Below, in pieces: positions 38,674 to 48,589 of a stretch of DNA of 64,000 nt. A program made the position numbers and the translations under genes. Under the pieces are notes generated by a model. The model made no database searches, was not told the DNA's origin, and worked only from the letters and a program-made list of their open reading frames with translations. The first letter of the stretch is position 1; the number at the start of each line of letters is the position of its first letter. Source of the DNA: Cohnella zeiphila (lineage in GTDB: Bacteria; Bacillota; Bacilli; Paenibacillales; Paenibacillaceae). The stretch covers positions 62,001 to 126,000 of the forward strand of contig NZ_JACJVO010000016.1 in assembly GCF_014212055.1 (NCBI RefSeq), written 5' to 3'.

Positions 38674-40443
38674 TTATCGGGAGCTTTCTTTTTCTATCGC
38701 CGCCGTACGCGAATTGATCTTCCGGATGATTTCGGGATCGAACTTGGATTTTCTGTCATAGGTGTACAAGCCGTTCACTTCCTGCTCCACGTCGTAAAGC
38801 TGGGTGTAGCAGAAGGCGCAGATCCGGGGGTTATCCAGCAAACAATCCGTCAGCCCCTTATATCTGGCGATAAACTCCTCTTCGCTCTTCGGCCTGTCCC
38901 CGTAGCCCCATGACTTGTCGTCCTTCTGCTCGGGGTTCCACCAGATGCCGCCGTATTCGCTGAGGAAATACGGCTGTCCCTCATATTTCTGCCTGTCCGG
39001 GAATGTATTGAACACTTCTCCCCCGGTCTTCATCGGCTCGTATCTGGCGGAAAATTTCTCCACATCCTGTTCATAATCATGGATGTCGAATATGTCCGTT
39101 ATAACGTGATAGTTGCCGCTTGCATCGATGACAGGCCTCGTGCGATCGATCGCTTTGGTGACATGATAGACAATCCGCAGCACCTCGTCATCCTGCGCGA
39201 TCCGGCTCGGACCCGCCTTGACGTCCCACGTCTCATTAAAAGGACACCATCCGATCAGGGCAGGACTGTTGAAATCCCTTTCAACAATTTCCATCCATTC
39301 CGGCAGCATTCTTTCCAGGCCCATGGGGGAGGTGATATCCAGTCCACGGCTGCCGTGTTCTCCCCATACGAGATATCCAAGCTTGTCGGCCCAGTACAGG
39401 AACCTTGGTTCGAAGATCTTCTGATGCAGCCGCGCTCCGTTAAAGCCCAAGCCGATGGAAATTTCGATGTCGTTTTTCAATGCGGCATCCGAGGGAGCCG
39501 TATAAATGCCGTCCGGATAGAAGCCTTGATCCAGAATCAGCCTTTGAAAGATGGGCTTGCCATTGATGAGAATCGCACGATCGTTCCATTTGACGGATCG
39601 CAAGCCAAAATAGCTCGATACTTTGTCAACGCATTCATTTCCATGATACAGTCGGACCTCGAGATCGTAGAGATTTGGCACTCCCGGCTCCCAGAGATGA
39701 ATTTCCGCAAGCGAAAGGGTCAATTCAACCTTCTGTCCTGTAACGACCGCGCGACCGTTTCCGGCGTTCTTTGAACCGAACGTGGCTTCAGCGCTGAAGA
39801 CGAAACCGTCGGCTTCTCCAATCAACGACCCTTCGATATGCAAGCAGCGATTATCAGGATCGGGGATATATTTCAACCCGGATATATAATGCCGGGGAAC
39901 GCACTCCAGCCAGACCGTCTGCCAGATTCCGGTTGTTCGGGTATAATCGCATTGGTGAGAATGATACTGGGCGCTCTGTTTGCCCCTTGATTGCAAGCCT
40001 GAGCGGATATCGTCCTCGGCGCACACGGTAACGGTATTGTCTCCGGCAACCAGAAGATCTGTGATGTCTATCCAGAAGGGGGAATAGCCTCCCTGGTGCC
40101 TGCCGGCGGAAACTCCGTTGATCCAGACCTCCGCTTCATAGTCCACCGCCCCGAAATGCAGCAGGACCCTCTGCCCTTGCCATTCGGCAGGCACGTGAAA
40201 CTCCCTCCTGTACCATACGGATGCCATGAAATCTTTATACTCCACGCCCGAAAGGCTGCTTTCGGGGCAGAACGGCACGATGATCTTCCCTGCAAGCCGA
40301 TCCGCTGCATGGAGCTTTCTTGCCCTGCCGCTTTTGCCATGATCCATTTCGAATTCCCATTCGCCGTTCAGATTCATCCATCGGTCGCGTACCATCTGCG
40401 GCCGCGGATATTCCGGCCTTGGCACTGCTTTGTCATTCAGCAT
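38674..40443 (-). CDS. Glycoside hydrolase family 2 enzyme (beta-glycosidase)
   Basis: 589 residues in the GH2 layout: sugar-binding domain (LNGEWEFEMDHGKSGRARKL ... YRREFHVPAEWQGQRVLLHF, VWINGVSAGRHQGGYSPFWI), immunoglobulin-like domain, and TIM barrel. The acid/base Glu is in WCPFNETWD (about residue 401) and the nucleophile Glu in FLSEYGGIWW (about 495). It is short compared with LacZ and close in length to beta-glucuronidases and small beta-galactosidases. There is no signal peptide, so it acts in the cytoplasm on imported sugars. Substrate is not fixed by sequence. Confidence 0.9.
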   Translation of the reverse strand: MLNDKAVPRPEYPRPQMVRDRWMNLNGEWEFEMDHGKSGRARKLHAADRLAGKIIVPFCPESSLSGVEYKDFMASVWYRREFHVPAEWQGQRVLLHFGAVDYEAEVWINGVSAGRHQGGYSPFWIDITDLLVAGDNTVTVCAEDDIRSGLQSRGKQSAQYHSHQCDYTRTTGIWQTVWLECVPRHYISGLKYIPDPDNRCLHIEGSLIGEADGFVFSAEATFGSKNAGNGRAVVTGQKVELTLSLAEIHLWEPGVPNLYDLEVRLYHGNECVDKVSSYFGLRSVKWNDRAILINGKPIFQRLILDQGFYPDGIYTAPSDAALKNDIEISIGLGFNGARLHQKIFEPRFLYWADKLGYLVWGEHGSRGLDITSPMGLERMLPEWMEIVERDFNSPALIGWCPFNETWDVKAGPSRIAQDDEVLRIVYHVTKAIDRTRPVIDASGNYHVITDIFDIHDYEQDVEKFSARYEPMKTGGEVFNTFPDRQKYEGQPYFLSEYGGIWWNPEQKDDKSWGYGDRPKSEEEFIARYKGLTDCLLDNPRICAFCYTQLYDVEQEVNGLYTYDRKSKFDPEIIRKINSRTAAIEKESSR

Positions 40444-40550
40444 CGTGCTTCCTCCTTGAATAAGCTGTCCGATTACAATTTCATGTTAAACCCGGAATGC
40501 GCATCTTGAAATAACGGGCTTTTTGGATTTCTATTCGGATATTTGGGACT

Positions 40551-42137
40551 TCAATAGATATGCTTTTCTTTGTATTCGGAAGGGGTCAGGCCTTCATGCT
40601 CCTTGAATACCTTGCCGAAATGACTCGCATTTTTATATCCCACCATCTCGGCAATTTCGTAGGATTTCAGATTCGTTTCCGTCAGCAATTCTTTGGCTTT
40701 TTCCAATTTAAGCTGCGTAAGGTATTTCCAGAAGTTCTCTCCCATTTCCTTTTTGAACAAAAAGGAGAAGTAGCTCTTATTCATATTGAGGTGCTCGGCC
40801 ATAATCTCCAGCGTTATATCTGACGATAAGTTGTTTTTACAAAACTTGATGGCCTTGGATATAACGGCAGACCCGCCTTCCTGCTGCTCCTGCGACAGGG
40901 ACGCGATGCAATTCGCGACAAGCTTGACCAGAAAATGATGGATCTCTTTCATCGTGCCGTATTTTCTTATATCGTCGATCGTTAATTTAAAAAGACGTTG
41001 GTGTGTCTGCCAGTCCGGCATCAGCTTTGAAGTTTCGTATTTCAGGACAAGAACGATTTCAAAACAAGCCGTGTAGATACTGTCAGGATGCAAGCTGCTA
41101 TTTTCAGAGAACATCTCAAAAATTTCGTCGAGGGCACCCCGTGCTTTCTCGGATGCCAAAAGATTGATCTGTTCGGCCAGTTCAACGACCTTTTTGGATA
41201 TGGTACTCATAAGGTTCGTAAGATCCGTGTCCATCTCTTTCCGGCCGTCAAAGACCGTAACGGTCTCCATCCCCATATAAAATTTATTTCTTGTCGCATA
41301 AACGGCCTTTTTGTACGCGGATGGAAGATCGGATCTTGCCTTTACCGGATTGCTTATCCCTATATTCGTTTTAAGCCCCAACTTTGCCATGAGTTCGTTT
41401 TTGGCCTTTATGGCATGACCGATCAAAATATTCCCGGCGTCATTCCCGCATTGGCTTTGATAGGCTTTCATCAGAACGACAATATGATGAGGGTCGTGGT
41501 CAAAAACGATATTCGGAGAAGGATCGCAGAAAATGCTTTGGATGATTTGAACGACTTCCATGACATTATCCTTGTCGTACAGATTGACTTCGCTATCGAT
41601 TTCGTTGAATTCGAATACGGCAACTCTAAAGCACCCTTCCTCGCCATCGGAAGGCAACAAGCTGTTAAGGGCCGATTCGTTCTTTTCACGCATTTTATCG
41701 GAGGTTAAGGCATAGTAGAGTCTGTCTTTTACCAATTCCCGTTTCAGATCCTTTTCCTTGTTTTCGTCGACGATGATCGTCATGACACGGGTTAAGGTAT
41801 CGGCCAGCGTTTGCTCTGATACCGGTTTCAAAATGTACTCCGAAGCCCCGAATTTGAGCGATTGCTGGGCATAGGCGAAATCCCTGTACGCGCTTAGAAC
41901 GATAAATTTGGCCCTCATCCCTTGGTTGTGGATTTCACGCATCAGATCGATTCCGTTCATTTCGGGCATATAGATGTCGGTAAGAATCATATCGGGAGCT
42001 TCCCGTTGGGCAATCCGGATGGCGTCCTTTGCATTGTAGGCGGTTCCTGCAATGACAAGATCGATACCGGACCTTCTGATCAATTGGCATATCGCTTCCA
42101 CAATGATTTCATCGTCATCGACGATCAGTATCTTCAT
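40551..42137 (-). CDS. YesN-type AraC response regulator
   Basis: 528 residues. Receiver domain at 1-120 with the acidic pair VDDDE and phospho-acceptor Asp in MILTDIYMPEMNG (about residue 55) and Lys in EYILKPVSEQ. A long middle region follows. The C-terminal AraC helix-turn-helix pair occupies 420-528 (LEIMAEHLNMNKSYFSFLFK and SYEIAEMVGYKNASHFGKVF). It should activate the GH2/ABC genes downstream when phosphorylated by the kinase encoded upstream, whose 3' end overlaps it by 23 bases. Confidence 0.93.
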   Translation of the reverse strand: MKILIVDDDEIIVEAICQLIRRSGIDLVIAGTAYNAKDAIRIAQREAPDMILTDIYMPEMNGIDLMREIHNQGMRAKFIVLSAYRDFAYAQQSLKFGASEYILKPVSEQTLADTLTRVMTIIVDENKEKDLKRELVKDRLYYALTSDKMREKNESALNSLLPSDGEEGCFRVAVFEFNEIDSEVNLYDKDNVMEVVQIIQSIFCDPSPNIVFDHDPHHIVVLMKAYQSQCGNDAGNILIGHAIKAKNELMAKLGLKTNIGISNPVKARSDLPSAYKKAVYATRNKFYMGMETVTVFDGRKEMDTDLTNLMSTISKKVVELAEQINLLASEKARGALDEIFEMFSENSSLHPDSIYTACFEIVLVLKYETSKLMPDWQTHQRLFKLTIDDIRKYGTMKEIHHFLVKLVANCIASLSQEQQEGGSAVISKAIKFCKNNLSSDITLEIMAEHLNMNKSYFSFLFKKEMGENFWKYLTQLKLEKAKELLTETNLKSYEIAEMVGYKNASHFGKVFKEHEGLTPSEYKEKHIY

Positions 42138-43974
42138 GATCCTTCAACCTCCTTGCTGCAGCGTTGATCATATACTTCTCGGGTATTTTAATCAGAATGC
42201 TCGTTCCCTCTCCTTCTTTGGTCTGGATCTCAAGCATTCCTTCCTCGTAATATTTCAGCTTTATTCTTTCATAGACATTGCGCAGTCCGATGCTCTTCGC
42301 ATTCATATCCTTTTTCTTCATCCTCTCGTAGACATGTTCAAGCTCCTTCGGCGACATCCCTTTTCCATTGTCATGTATACGGAACGTGACAAAGGAATTT
42401 TCCAATTTGATCTCGATCTCGATCACGCAAGCTGAAGTCCGGTTTGATAATCCATGGATCAACGCATTTTCAACCAGAGGCTGCAGCAGCAATTTGGGCA
42501 TCACATGAAGCTCAAGCGCTTCATCCAACTGAATGCTGTAATTCAGCCGTTTATTGCTGCCGTATTGGATCTGCAAAAAGCATTCAAGATATCGAACCTC
42601 GTCCTTGATCGATACGAAATCTTCGTTCTCAAAGAGCACATAATCCAGCAGGCTGCTTAGCATTTGGATGGTCTTTTCAATATCAGCGTTTCTGCCCAAT
42701 ACGGCCATGGAATGGATCAATTGCAGGGTGTTATTTAAGAAATGCGGCTGGATCTGGGCCTGCAGCGCATGGATCTCGGCTTCTTTTTGCTTGATCCTGA
42801 CAATGTAATTTTCATCGATCAGTTTTTTCAGCTCATCCACCATGCTGTTGAAATATTTGCTTAGGATGCCGACCTCGTCATTGCTTTCAACCGGTACTTT
42901 GACATGATAATTGCCGATGCTGACTTCGTACATTTTATTTTTTAGTCTGGAAATCGATTTGGTGATTCTCGTCGATACGAATGCGGAAAAGTAAATGGCA
43001 ATGAAAATACCCGCTATGACGATGATGGCCGTCGTGAGCCCCATTTTTTCGGATACGTGCTGCAACTCCGTCATATCTGTGATGATCAGGGTCTTCCAAC
43101 CCGTGATGGGAGAAGTCGAATAGTTCACCAGAAGGTCGCCGCCATTCGAATTTTTCACGAAAGACCCTTTTTCATTGTCCAATACTTCATTCAAAAACGG
43201 CAATTGGAGATCCGTATTGATAAGTTTACTGTTCGTGTTTGCGATGATTTTGCCTTTACTATCGATGATATAGATCGTTTGAGAGTTTCTTATATTCATT
43301 TCGTTGAAAATATTGCTTATTTTTTCGATGCCGATATCGAATACCAAGGTCCCATATTGGGTTTTGCTGCTCTCCTGCCAATTTCTCACCGGGACGATGG
43401 CAGAGATGACATACTTTTCATTGGAATTGTTGTAGTAGTAATTGTTCAAATGAGGTTCGGAGAAGGAGACTTTCAGCCTGTTGCTGCTATCCGTGATAAA
43501 CCAAGGCTGCTTGTAAAAATTAAAGTCTTTCCGGACGGATGACGACTTATCGGTAATGGAGAACCCGTCTTTTACCATGATAGCGTCTACAACATACTGG
43601 ATCGTAAGCGGATATTGCCCGAGGATACTTTTGAGATAGCTGTTGTAGTCGACCCACTTGGGATTGTTGACGTCGTAATTTTTAACCGCTTCGCTTATGG
43701 TATCCATAGCAGCGATATTCATGGTCAATGTATTGATAAAATTAAAATACGTATCGATATTCAAACTGATTTGCTCCACTGTCTGCTTGGCTTGATTCAT
43801 GATTTCATTTTTTACGGTTCTAACAGAATAGGAATAGAAAATATTTCCTTGTATGATCAGCATAATCGTGACAAGCAAGGAAAAGATAATAGCTATTTTA
43901 TTTCTCAAAAGTAAATTTTTGTAATAATTTCTATTCACATTTACCGCTTTCCGCAAAGCAGAATTCAGCTTCAT
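42115..43974 (-). CDS. YesM-type sensor histidine kinase
   Basis: 619 residues. Transmembrane helix at about 28-48, an extracellular dCache-like sensor (50-300), a second helix at about 310-335 and HAMP (FVSTRITKSISRLKNKMYEV). The His_kinase domain (QAQIQPHFLNNTLQLIHSMA, His phospho-acceptor about 400) leads to a HATPase (VENALIHGLSN, DNGKGMSPKEL). It senses a sugar or wall fragment outside the cell and passes phosphate to the adjacent response regulator. First gene of the cluster. Confidence 0.93.
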   Translation of the reverse strand: MKLNSALRKAVNVNRNYYKNLLLRNKIAIIFSLLVTIMLIIQGNIFYSYSVRTVKNEIMNQAKQTVEQISLNIDTYFNFINTLTMNIAAMDTISEAVKNYDVNNPKWVDYNSYLKSILGQYPLTIQYVVDAIMVKDGFSITDKSSSVRKDFNFYKQPWFITDSSNRLKVSFSEPHLNNYYYNNSNEKYVISAIVPVRNWQESSKTQYGTLVFDIGIEKISNIFNEMNIRNSQTIYIIDSKGKIIANTNSKLINTDLQLPFLNEVLDNEKGSFVKNSNGGDLLVNYSTSPITGWKTLIITDMTELQHVSEKMGLTTAIIVIAGIFIAIYFSAFVSTRITKSISRLKNKMYEVSIGNYHVKVPVESNDEVGILSKYFNSMVDELKKLIDENYIVRIKQKEAEIHALQAQIQPHFLNNTLQLIHSMAVLGRNADIEKTIQMLSSLLDYVLFENEDFVSIKDEVRYLECFLQIQYGSNKRLNYSIQLDEALELHVMPKLLLQPLVENALIHGLSNRTSACVIEIEIKLENSFVTFRIHDNGKGMSPKELEHVYERMKKKDMNAKSIGLRNVYERIKLKYYEEGMLEIQTKEGEGTSILIKIPEKYMINAAARRLKDHEDTDRR

Positions 43975-44075
43975 ATGACAGTTCCCCCAGTCTTCTGTCG
44001 CTTTCCTCTAGTTATTAGACATTTGTGCACGGAATCCTTGGCGTCAATCTATGGAAAGCGCCCAAGCCGACGGGC

Positions 44076-44104
44076 AAAAAAAAGCCGGGCCGCTTCCGGC
44101 CCGG
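44076..44104 (-). terminator. Strong terminator after the PilZ gene
   Basis: On the minus strand CCGGGCC (44104-44098), loop GGAAGC, GGCCCGG (44091-44085), then CTTTTTTTT. It closes the transcript holding the PilZ gene. Confidence 0.88.
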
Positions 44105-44143
44105 ACGCTGTCCGCTCTTCCCGCCCATCCGCCAAAGGATGGC

Positions 44144-44836
44144 TTAGCTCATGCCGCGTTTTCGCGACGATTCTTCCCGGCTGATAATATGCTTCTCCAC
44201 CTGGCGGCGGAGAAGGAACGCCCGCAGCGGACGGAGCATTTCCGGATCGAGAACTTTCATTTTCAATCCGTATACGAATAGCTGGTCCCTGCGCTCTCGT
44301 CTGACCATCTCCAGATCGCAAGCGAAGGTGAACCCCAGGTCGATCACCGCGCCCAGGCGCTTCGCCGCTTCCAGTTCCGGATAAGCGTCCGCCGTCACGA
44401 GGCCGACGCCGCCCAGACTGATGTCGCTGAGCATAGCCTCCAACGGGGCTGCAAGCAGCTTCACTTCGCCGCTGTCGCGAACGACGCGCATGACCCGGGC
44501 TACCCCATCCGCTTCCACGCGGTAAAATTCTCTTTTTTCCTGAAAACGCTGGCCCACGACCGGGGGCTGAATGACCGCGATGGCTCCTTCGTATTTGGCG
44601 AAGACGATCGAATGAAACGTCTGAATGCCCGCCGGCGAGTACACCGTCAGCTTGACCTTCTCCCCCAGCTCGAACAATTCGAACTCGCCGAGCTCCACTT
44701 CGAACAGCTCGCCCTCTACTTGCGTCATGACTCCGGTGGACACGAAATTCGTCTTCTCCACAACCGTCCTGCAATGAAGCAGCACCTTCAGCGACAACAA
44801 TTCCTTGTCCTGGCCCGTCGATCCCTTGCCCGTCAT
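44144..44836 (-). CDS. PilZ-domain c-di-GMP receptor (YpfA/MotI-like)
   Basis: 230 residues. N-terminal YcgR-like barrel (about 10-100), then PilZ with the c-di-GMP binding motifs: FQEKREFYRVEAD (RxxxR-like) and LSDISLGGVGLVT ((D/N)xSxxG). In Bacilli such proteins brake flagella when c-di-GMP is high. Located beside two diguanylate-cyclase-like genes in the same direction. The start follows AGGGAGGGCGCA. Confidence 0.88.
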   Translation of the reverse strand: MTGKGSTGQDKELLSLKVLLHCRTVVEKTNFVSTGVMTQVEGELFEVELGEFELFELGEKVKLTVYSPAGIQTFHSIVFAKYEGAIAVIQPPVVGQRFQEKREFYRVEADGVARVMRVVRDSGEVKLLAAPLEAMLSDISLGGVGLVTADAYPELEAAKRLGAVIDLGFTFACDLEMVRRERRDQLFVYGLKMKVLDPEMLRPLRAFLLRRQVEKHIISREESSRKRGMS

Positions 44837-44869
44837 TGCGCCCTCCCTATGTCATGATCGGCAAGCCTA

Positions 44870-45562
44870 TTACGCGTTCATCCGGCTCGGACTTTCTCCC
44901 CGCTTGCGTTCAAGCTTGTCCGCGTACATTCGCCGGTCCGCCTCGTGCAGCAGCTCGTCCAGGTAAAGGCCGTCTTCGGGAAAAACGGCCGTTCCGACAG
45001 CAACCGAGATCGGCTTGTCCTCCTGGCGGGAGAGCTGCTCCATACGCTCCGCGATGTGGCGGTGCAGCGAGGGGGAACTCCCCCGCTCTGCGTAAGGGCT
45101 GAGCAGCACGAATTCGTCTCCGCCCCAGCGGCCGACGATCTCGCCCCGATCGGAGCAAGTCTGCAGCGCCTTGGCCAATTGGACAAGCACCCGATCGCCC
45201 GCCCCGTGGCCGTATGTATCGTTGATCGATTTGAAATCGTTGACGTCGACGAGCGTCACCGATATTTTCTTGCGGCCCCGCGTGGCCTGTTCGGAAAGGC
45301 CGGAGAAGCAGCGTTCCATGAAGCTTCGATTGAACAAGGCGGTCAGGCAGTCCCTCTCCGACTCGGCGACGACCCGGTCGTACTTGCGGCCGAGCAGCCA
45401 GCCGGGAAGAAGCAAAGCGGCCGCGAAGCCGGCCCCGGAGCAGACGGCGAACGTCCACGCGTCGGTTGCAAACGCGGACAGTGCTCCTGCCGCGGCTCCG
45501 ATCGACACTGCCAGTCCGCACCCCCAGCGGCGCCCCACGTTGCCCATCCTTCTCTCCCCCAT
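44870..45562 (-). CDS. Diguanylate cyclase with GGDEF domain, membrane-anchored (230 aa)
   Basis: Two short hydrophobic segments (CGLAVSIGAAAGALSAFATD, FAVCSGAGFAAALLLPGWLL) precede a GGDEF domain: DCLTALFNRSFMERCF, DVNDFKSINDTYGHGAGDRV and the active GRWGGDEFVLLSPYAE. It makes c-di-GMP from two GTP at the membrane. Domain is complete, so activity is expected. Lies between the PilZ gene and a larger GGDEF gene. Confidence 0.9.
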   Translation of the reverse strand: MGERRMGNVGRRWGCGLAVSIGAAAGALSAFATDAWTFAVCSGAGFAAALLLPGWLLGRKYDRVVAESERDCLTALFNRSFMERCFSGLSEQATRGRKKISVTLVDVNDFKSINDTYGHGAGDRVLVQLAKALQTCSDRGEIVGRWGGDEFVLLSPYAERGSSPSLHRHIAERMEQLSRQEDKPISVAVGTAVFPEDGLYLDELLHEADRRMYADKLERKRGESPSRMNA

Positions 45563-45582
45563 TCGATCGCCTTGTTTCCCGA

Positions 45583-47247
45583 TCAGCTTGTCTGGGCCAC
45601 GATGACCCGATTGCGTCCCTCGTTCTTCGCTTTGTATAAGGCGGAATCTGCGCGAGAAAACAGCGAGCGCAAGTATTCCTTGACTTCCACGACCTGCTGG
45701 TCGAACGTATCCACCGAGACGATGCCCATGCTGATCGTGATTCCGACCTTCTCTCGTCCCGCTTCGACTCGGTTCTCCATGACGGATTGCATAATGCGCT
45801 CGGCCAGCATTCCGGCTTGTTCCTGGTTCGTGTGGGGCAAGTAGACGGTAAACTCCTCTCCGCCGTACCGTGCCAGGATGTCGGTTCTTCTCAGGCTTGT
45901 CCGCACGGCGTCGGCCGTTCGGCGGATGACTTCGTCTCCGACAAGATGACCGTGGATGTCGTTGATCTGCTTGAAATGGTCGATATCGAACAGGAAGATG
46001 GAGAACGGAATGCGGTACCGCAAATTCAGCAGCACTTCATGCTCCAGCTGCTGCATCAAAAACCTGCGGTTATAGCATCCGGTCAAACTGTCGGTAATGG
46101 CCATCTGCTCCAGCTTTTGATTCACCCGGAACAGCTCTTCCTGGATCGTGATCAATTCCAGATTGCGCTCATGCAGCGCCTCGTTCTTGCGGTTCATCTC
46201 GTCGACGAGCTTCCGCTGCTCCGACACGTCGTGGAGCATGATGACCCGCCCCAGCGCCGATTTGGTCTCGTCCAGAACCGGGGAGATCTCGACGGACACG
46301 TATCGTTCGTCCGCCAGGCTGACGTCCGTGCGCATCCTCTCCTCCGGATGGTGACGGTAGCGATACAGAAACTCGCGGACCTCCTCCTGCGCTTCCACCG
46401 GCGCCAGGAAGGCTTCCATGCTGAAGATTCCGCCCTTGGCCGTCGACACGAACGGCCGCGCTCCCCGGTTCGACTCCAGCACTTTGCCTTCCTCGTCGAT
46501 GACGACGATGCCGATCGCCATGTGATTGACGATATCCTGCTGGGCCATCGTCAGAATATCGAACATCCCGTAGCGGTAAACGGCCAGGATAAAGCAGCAG
46601 TCGGCAAGTAGAAGGCCGAGCGACATCAGCCCGGGAATGACCGGAAGCGAGTCGCGAAGCAGCACGTTGACGAGAATATCGAGCACGGCGAAGCCGGTCA
46701 GCACGAACATTCCGATCAGGGCGGCGGCGATCTGCTTGCGTTTGTTGACGGAGGAATCGTTTTTCAGCGTCTGGAACATGAAGATCAGCGTGGCGAAAAA
46801 GTAGCCCAATTGGATCAAAGCGAGCAGCCAAAAAAGCGGACCGTAACCGCGTTCCGCGTACTGCCCGTCAATCGGCCTGAAGAACCAATGCTGCGGATTC
46901 CAGACGATGGCCGCAATGCACAGAACCGAAGGAATCATGGACAGAGCGGCGCGCGCCGGCGTAAGCAGGGAGGAGCGCTGGGTCAAGAACAGAACGAAAA
47001 AAAGCCAGCCGGGACCGAGCAATCCGACTGCTGCGAAAGACATCTGAGAGAATAGCGCCTGGTACTGCGGAAGGTCGGTGGTCGAAACCGCGAACTGCCC
47101 GAGCGGCCAAAGCATCATCACAAAGTGGAACGCCAAATAGACCTTGTGCGTAAGGGTGATTCGGTTAATTGCGATGACGATCCCGAACAGGACGAACAGA
47201 CATGCGAATAGAAGAAAATCAGGTCGAAAGAGTCCCAAGGCGTTCAC
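45583..47247 (-). CDS. Diguanylate cyclase with 7-8 TM and PAS domains (554 aa)
   Basis: About eight N-terminal hydrophobic helices (residues 5-215, like the histidine-kinase 7TM sensor family). A PAS-like domain follows (MAIGIVVIDEEGKVLESNRG, about 240-335), a short coiled coil (MNRKNEALHERNLELITIQE), and GGDEF with TDSLTGCYNRRFLMQQLEHE, DIDHFKQINDIHGHLVGDEV and active RYGGEEFTVYLPHTN. It couples a membrane or redox-type signal to c-di-GMP synthesis. Start follows AAAAGGTGAACGCC; an internal Met is possible. Confidence 0.9.
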   Translation of the reverse strand: MNALGLFRPDFLLFACLFVLFGIVIAINRITLTHKVYLAFHFVMMLWPLGQFAVSTTDLPQYQALFSQMSFAAVGLLGPGWLFFVLFLTQRSSLLTPARAALSMIPSVLCIAAIVWNPQHWFFRPIDGQYAERGYGPLFWLLALIQLGYFFATLIFMFQTLKNDSSVNKRKQIAAALIGMFVLTGFAVLDILVNVLLRDSLPVIPGLMSLGLLLADCCFILAVYRYGMFDILTMAQQDIVNHMAIGIVVIDEEGKVLESNRGARPFVSTAKGGIFSMEAFLAPVEAQEEVREFLYRYRHHPEERMRTDVSLADERYVSVEISPVLDETKSALGRVIMLHDVSEQRKLVDEMNRKNEALHERNLELITIQEELFRVNQKLEQMAITDSLTGCYNRRFLMQQLEHEVLLNLRYRIPFSIFLFDIDHFKQINDIHGHLVGDEVIRRTADAVRTSLRRTDILARYGGEEFTVYLPHTNQEQAGMLAERIMQSVMENRVEAGREKVGITISMGIVSVDTFDQQVVEVKEYLRSLFSRADSALYKAKNEGRNRVIVAQTS

Positions 47248-47328
47248 CTTTTCACGTTTCTGTTCCCGGAAATTGTGGGACTTAATTCCTTCATTCTACC
47301 ATAGTCTGGTTTTTTTCGACAATATCAA

Positions 47329-48561
47329 TTAGATTGTATTCGATTTGTCCTCGCCGCGCAATAAGGCGGAGAGTCTGCCGTCCGCATGGTTTTCCATATA
47401 CGGGGAGATGCCCAGGAAATCTCTCATTCTCGCATACTCCTCCAGCTGTTCCCGGGAGGAAGCCGGCCGGCCGGTGCGGACGGCGCGGATGAGCAGGTTC
47501 TTGGGGGTGTTCTCCATGTCGACGAATTCCAGAAGCTGCGTCCGGTAGCCGGCCAGCTCCAGCAGCTGCGCGCGGACGGCGTCGGTGACGAGCGCAGAGA
47601 AGCGCTCCTTGAGCAAGCCGTGCTTCAGCAGCGGCTTGAGCAGAGGCTGGCTGATCTGGCCGAACAGCTCGTGCTGGCAGCACGGAACCGACAGAATAAC
47701 CCGCGATTCCCAGCCGATCGCCTGAAGCAGCGCCGCGTCCGTCGCGGTGTCGCAGGCGTGCAGCGTAACGACCATGTCCACCCGGCTCGTCTCGCGGTAT
47801 TGCGAGATGTCCCCGACGGCGAAATGGAGCTTGTCCCAGCCAAGTCGCCCGGCAAGCCGTGAGCACGACTCGATTACGTCCTTTTTGAGATCGAGACCGT
47901 AAATCCGTACGTTTCTCCGTTCTTTGACGGACAGCAAATGATAGAGCGCGAAGGTCAGATACGATTTGCCGCAGCCGAAATCGACGATCGTCAGCTCACG
48001 GTCTTCCGGAAGCGCGGGCAGCACGTCGACGACCGTCTCCAGGAAGCGGTTGATCTGCCGGAACTTGTCGTACTTCGCTTTGACCACCCGGCCGTCTTCG
48101 GTCATGACGCCCAGCTCCGCGAGGAACGGGACCGGCTCTCCTTCCGGCAGGACGTACGACTTGGTCCGGTTGTGGACGGCCGGAGCAGCGGCCGAGCGGT
48201 CCTTGGCCGTCGGCGGACGGCGAAGCAGGGCGGGCTTGCCTTTCTTGCCGACCAGGATCTGGATGTCCTCATCCGGGGTCTTGAGCAGCGCCTGGCGGTA
48301 ACCCTCCGTCAACCGGAGCATGTCCGCCGCCGCCTCGTCGGGGGCCAGATTGGCATGCAGCGCCTTGGCGCCGACCCGCCGTTCGAACTGATAGGCGAGA
48401 CCGCCTTTGAGCCGAACCGGACGTACCGACACTTTGACCGCCGTGCCGTCTTCCTTGCTTCTCGGCTGGCTGAAGGTCGCCTGCAGCAGGTTTCCCTCCC
48501 GGACGATATCTTCGATCAGCTTGCTTACTTCTTCATGCTGTGTCTGCGCGCTCATTCTCAT
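47329..48561 (-). CDS. Class I SAM-dependent methyltransferase (Methyltransf_32 type)
   Basis: 410 residues. The SAM site is ELTIVDFGCGKSYLTFALYH (about 189-208), followed by LDLKKDVIESCSRL and DMVVTLHACDTATDAALLQA. The CC in ILSVPCCQHELF fits Methyltransf_32 proteins related to RNA-modifying enzymes. An N-terminal 130-residue domain may bind RNA. Conserved in Firmicutes; target unknown. Confidence 0.85.
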   Translation of the reverse strand: MRMSAQTQHEEVSKLIEDIVREGNLLQATFSQPRSKEDGTAVKVSVRPVRLKGGLAYQFERRVGAKALHANLAPDEAAADMLRLTEGYRQALLKTPDEDIQILVGKKGKPALLRRPPTAKDRSAAAPAVHNRTKSYVLPEGEPVPFLAELGVMTEDGRVVKAKYDKFRQINRFLETVVDVLPALPEDRELTIVDFGCGKSYLTFALYHLLSVKERRNVRIYGLDLKKDVIESCSRLAGRLGWDKLHFAVGDISQYRETSRVDMVVTLHACDTATDAALLQAIGWESRVILSVPCCQHELFGQISQPLLKPLLKHGLLKERFSALVTDAVRAQLLELAGYRTQLLEFVDMENTPKNLLIRAVRTGRPASSREQLEEYARMRDFLGISPYMENHADGRLSALLRGEDKSNTI

Positions 48562-48589
48562 TGCCTTCCTTTCCCGATGCTGCCTCCCG

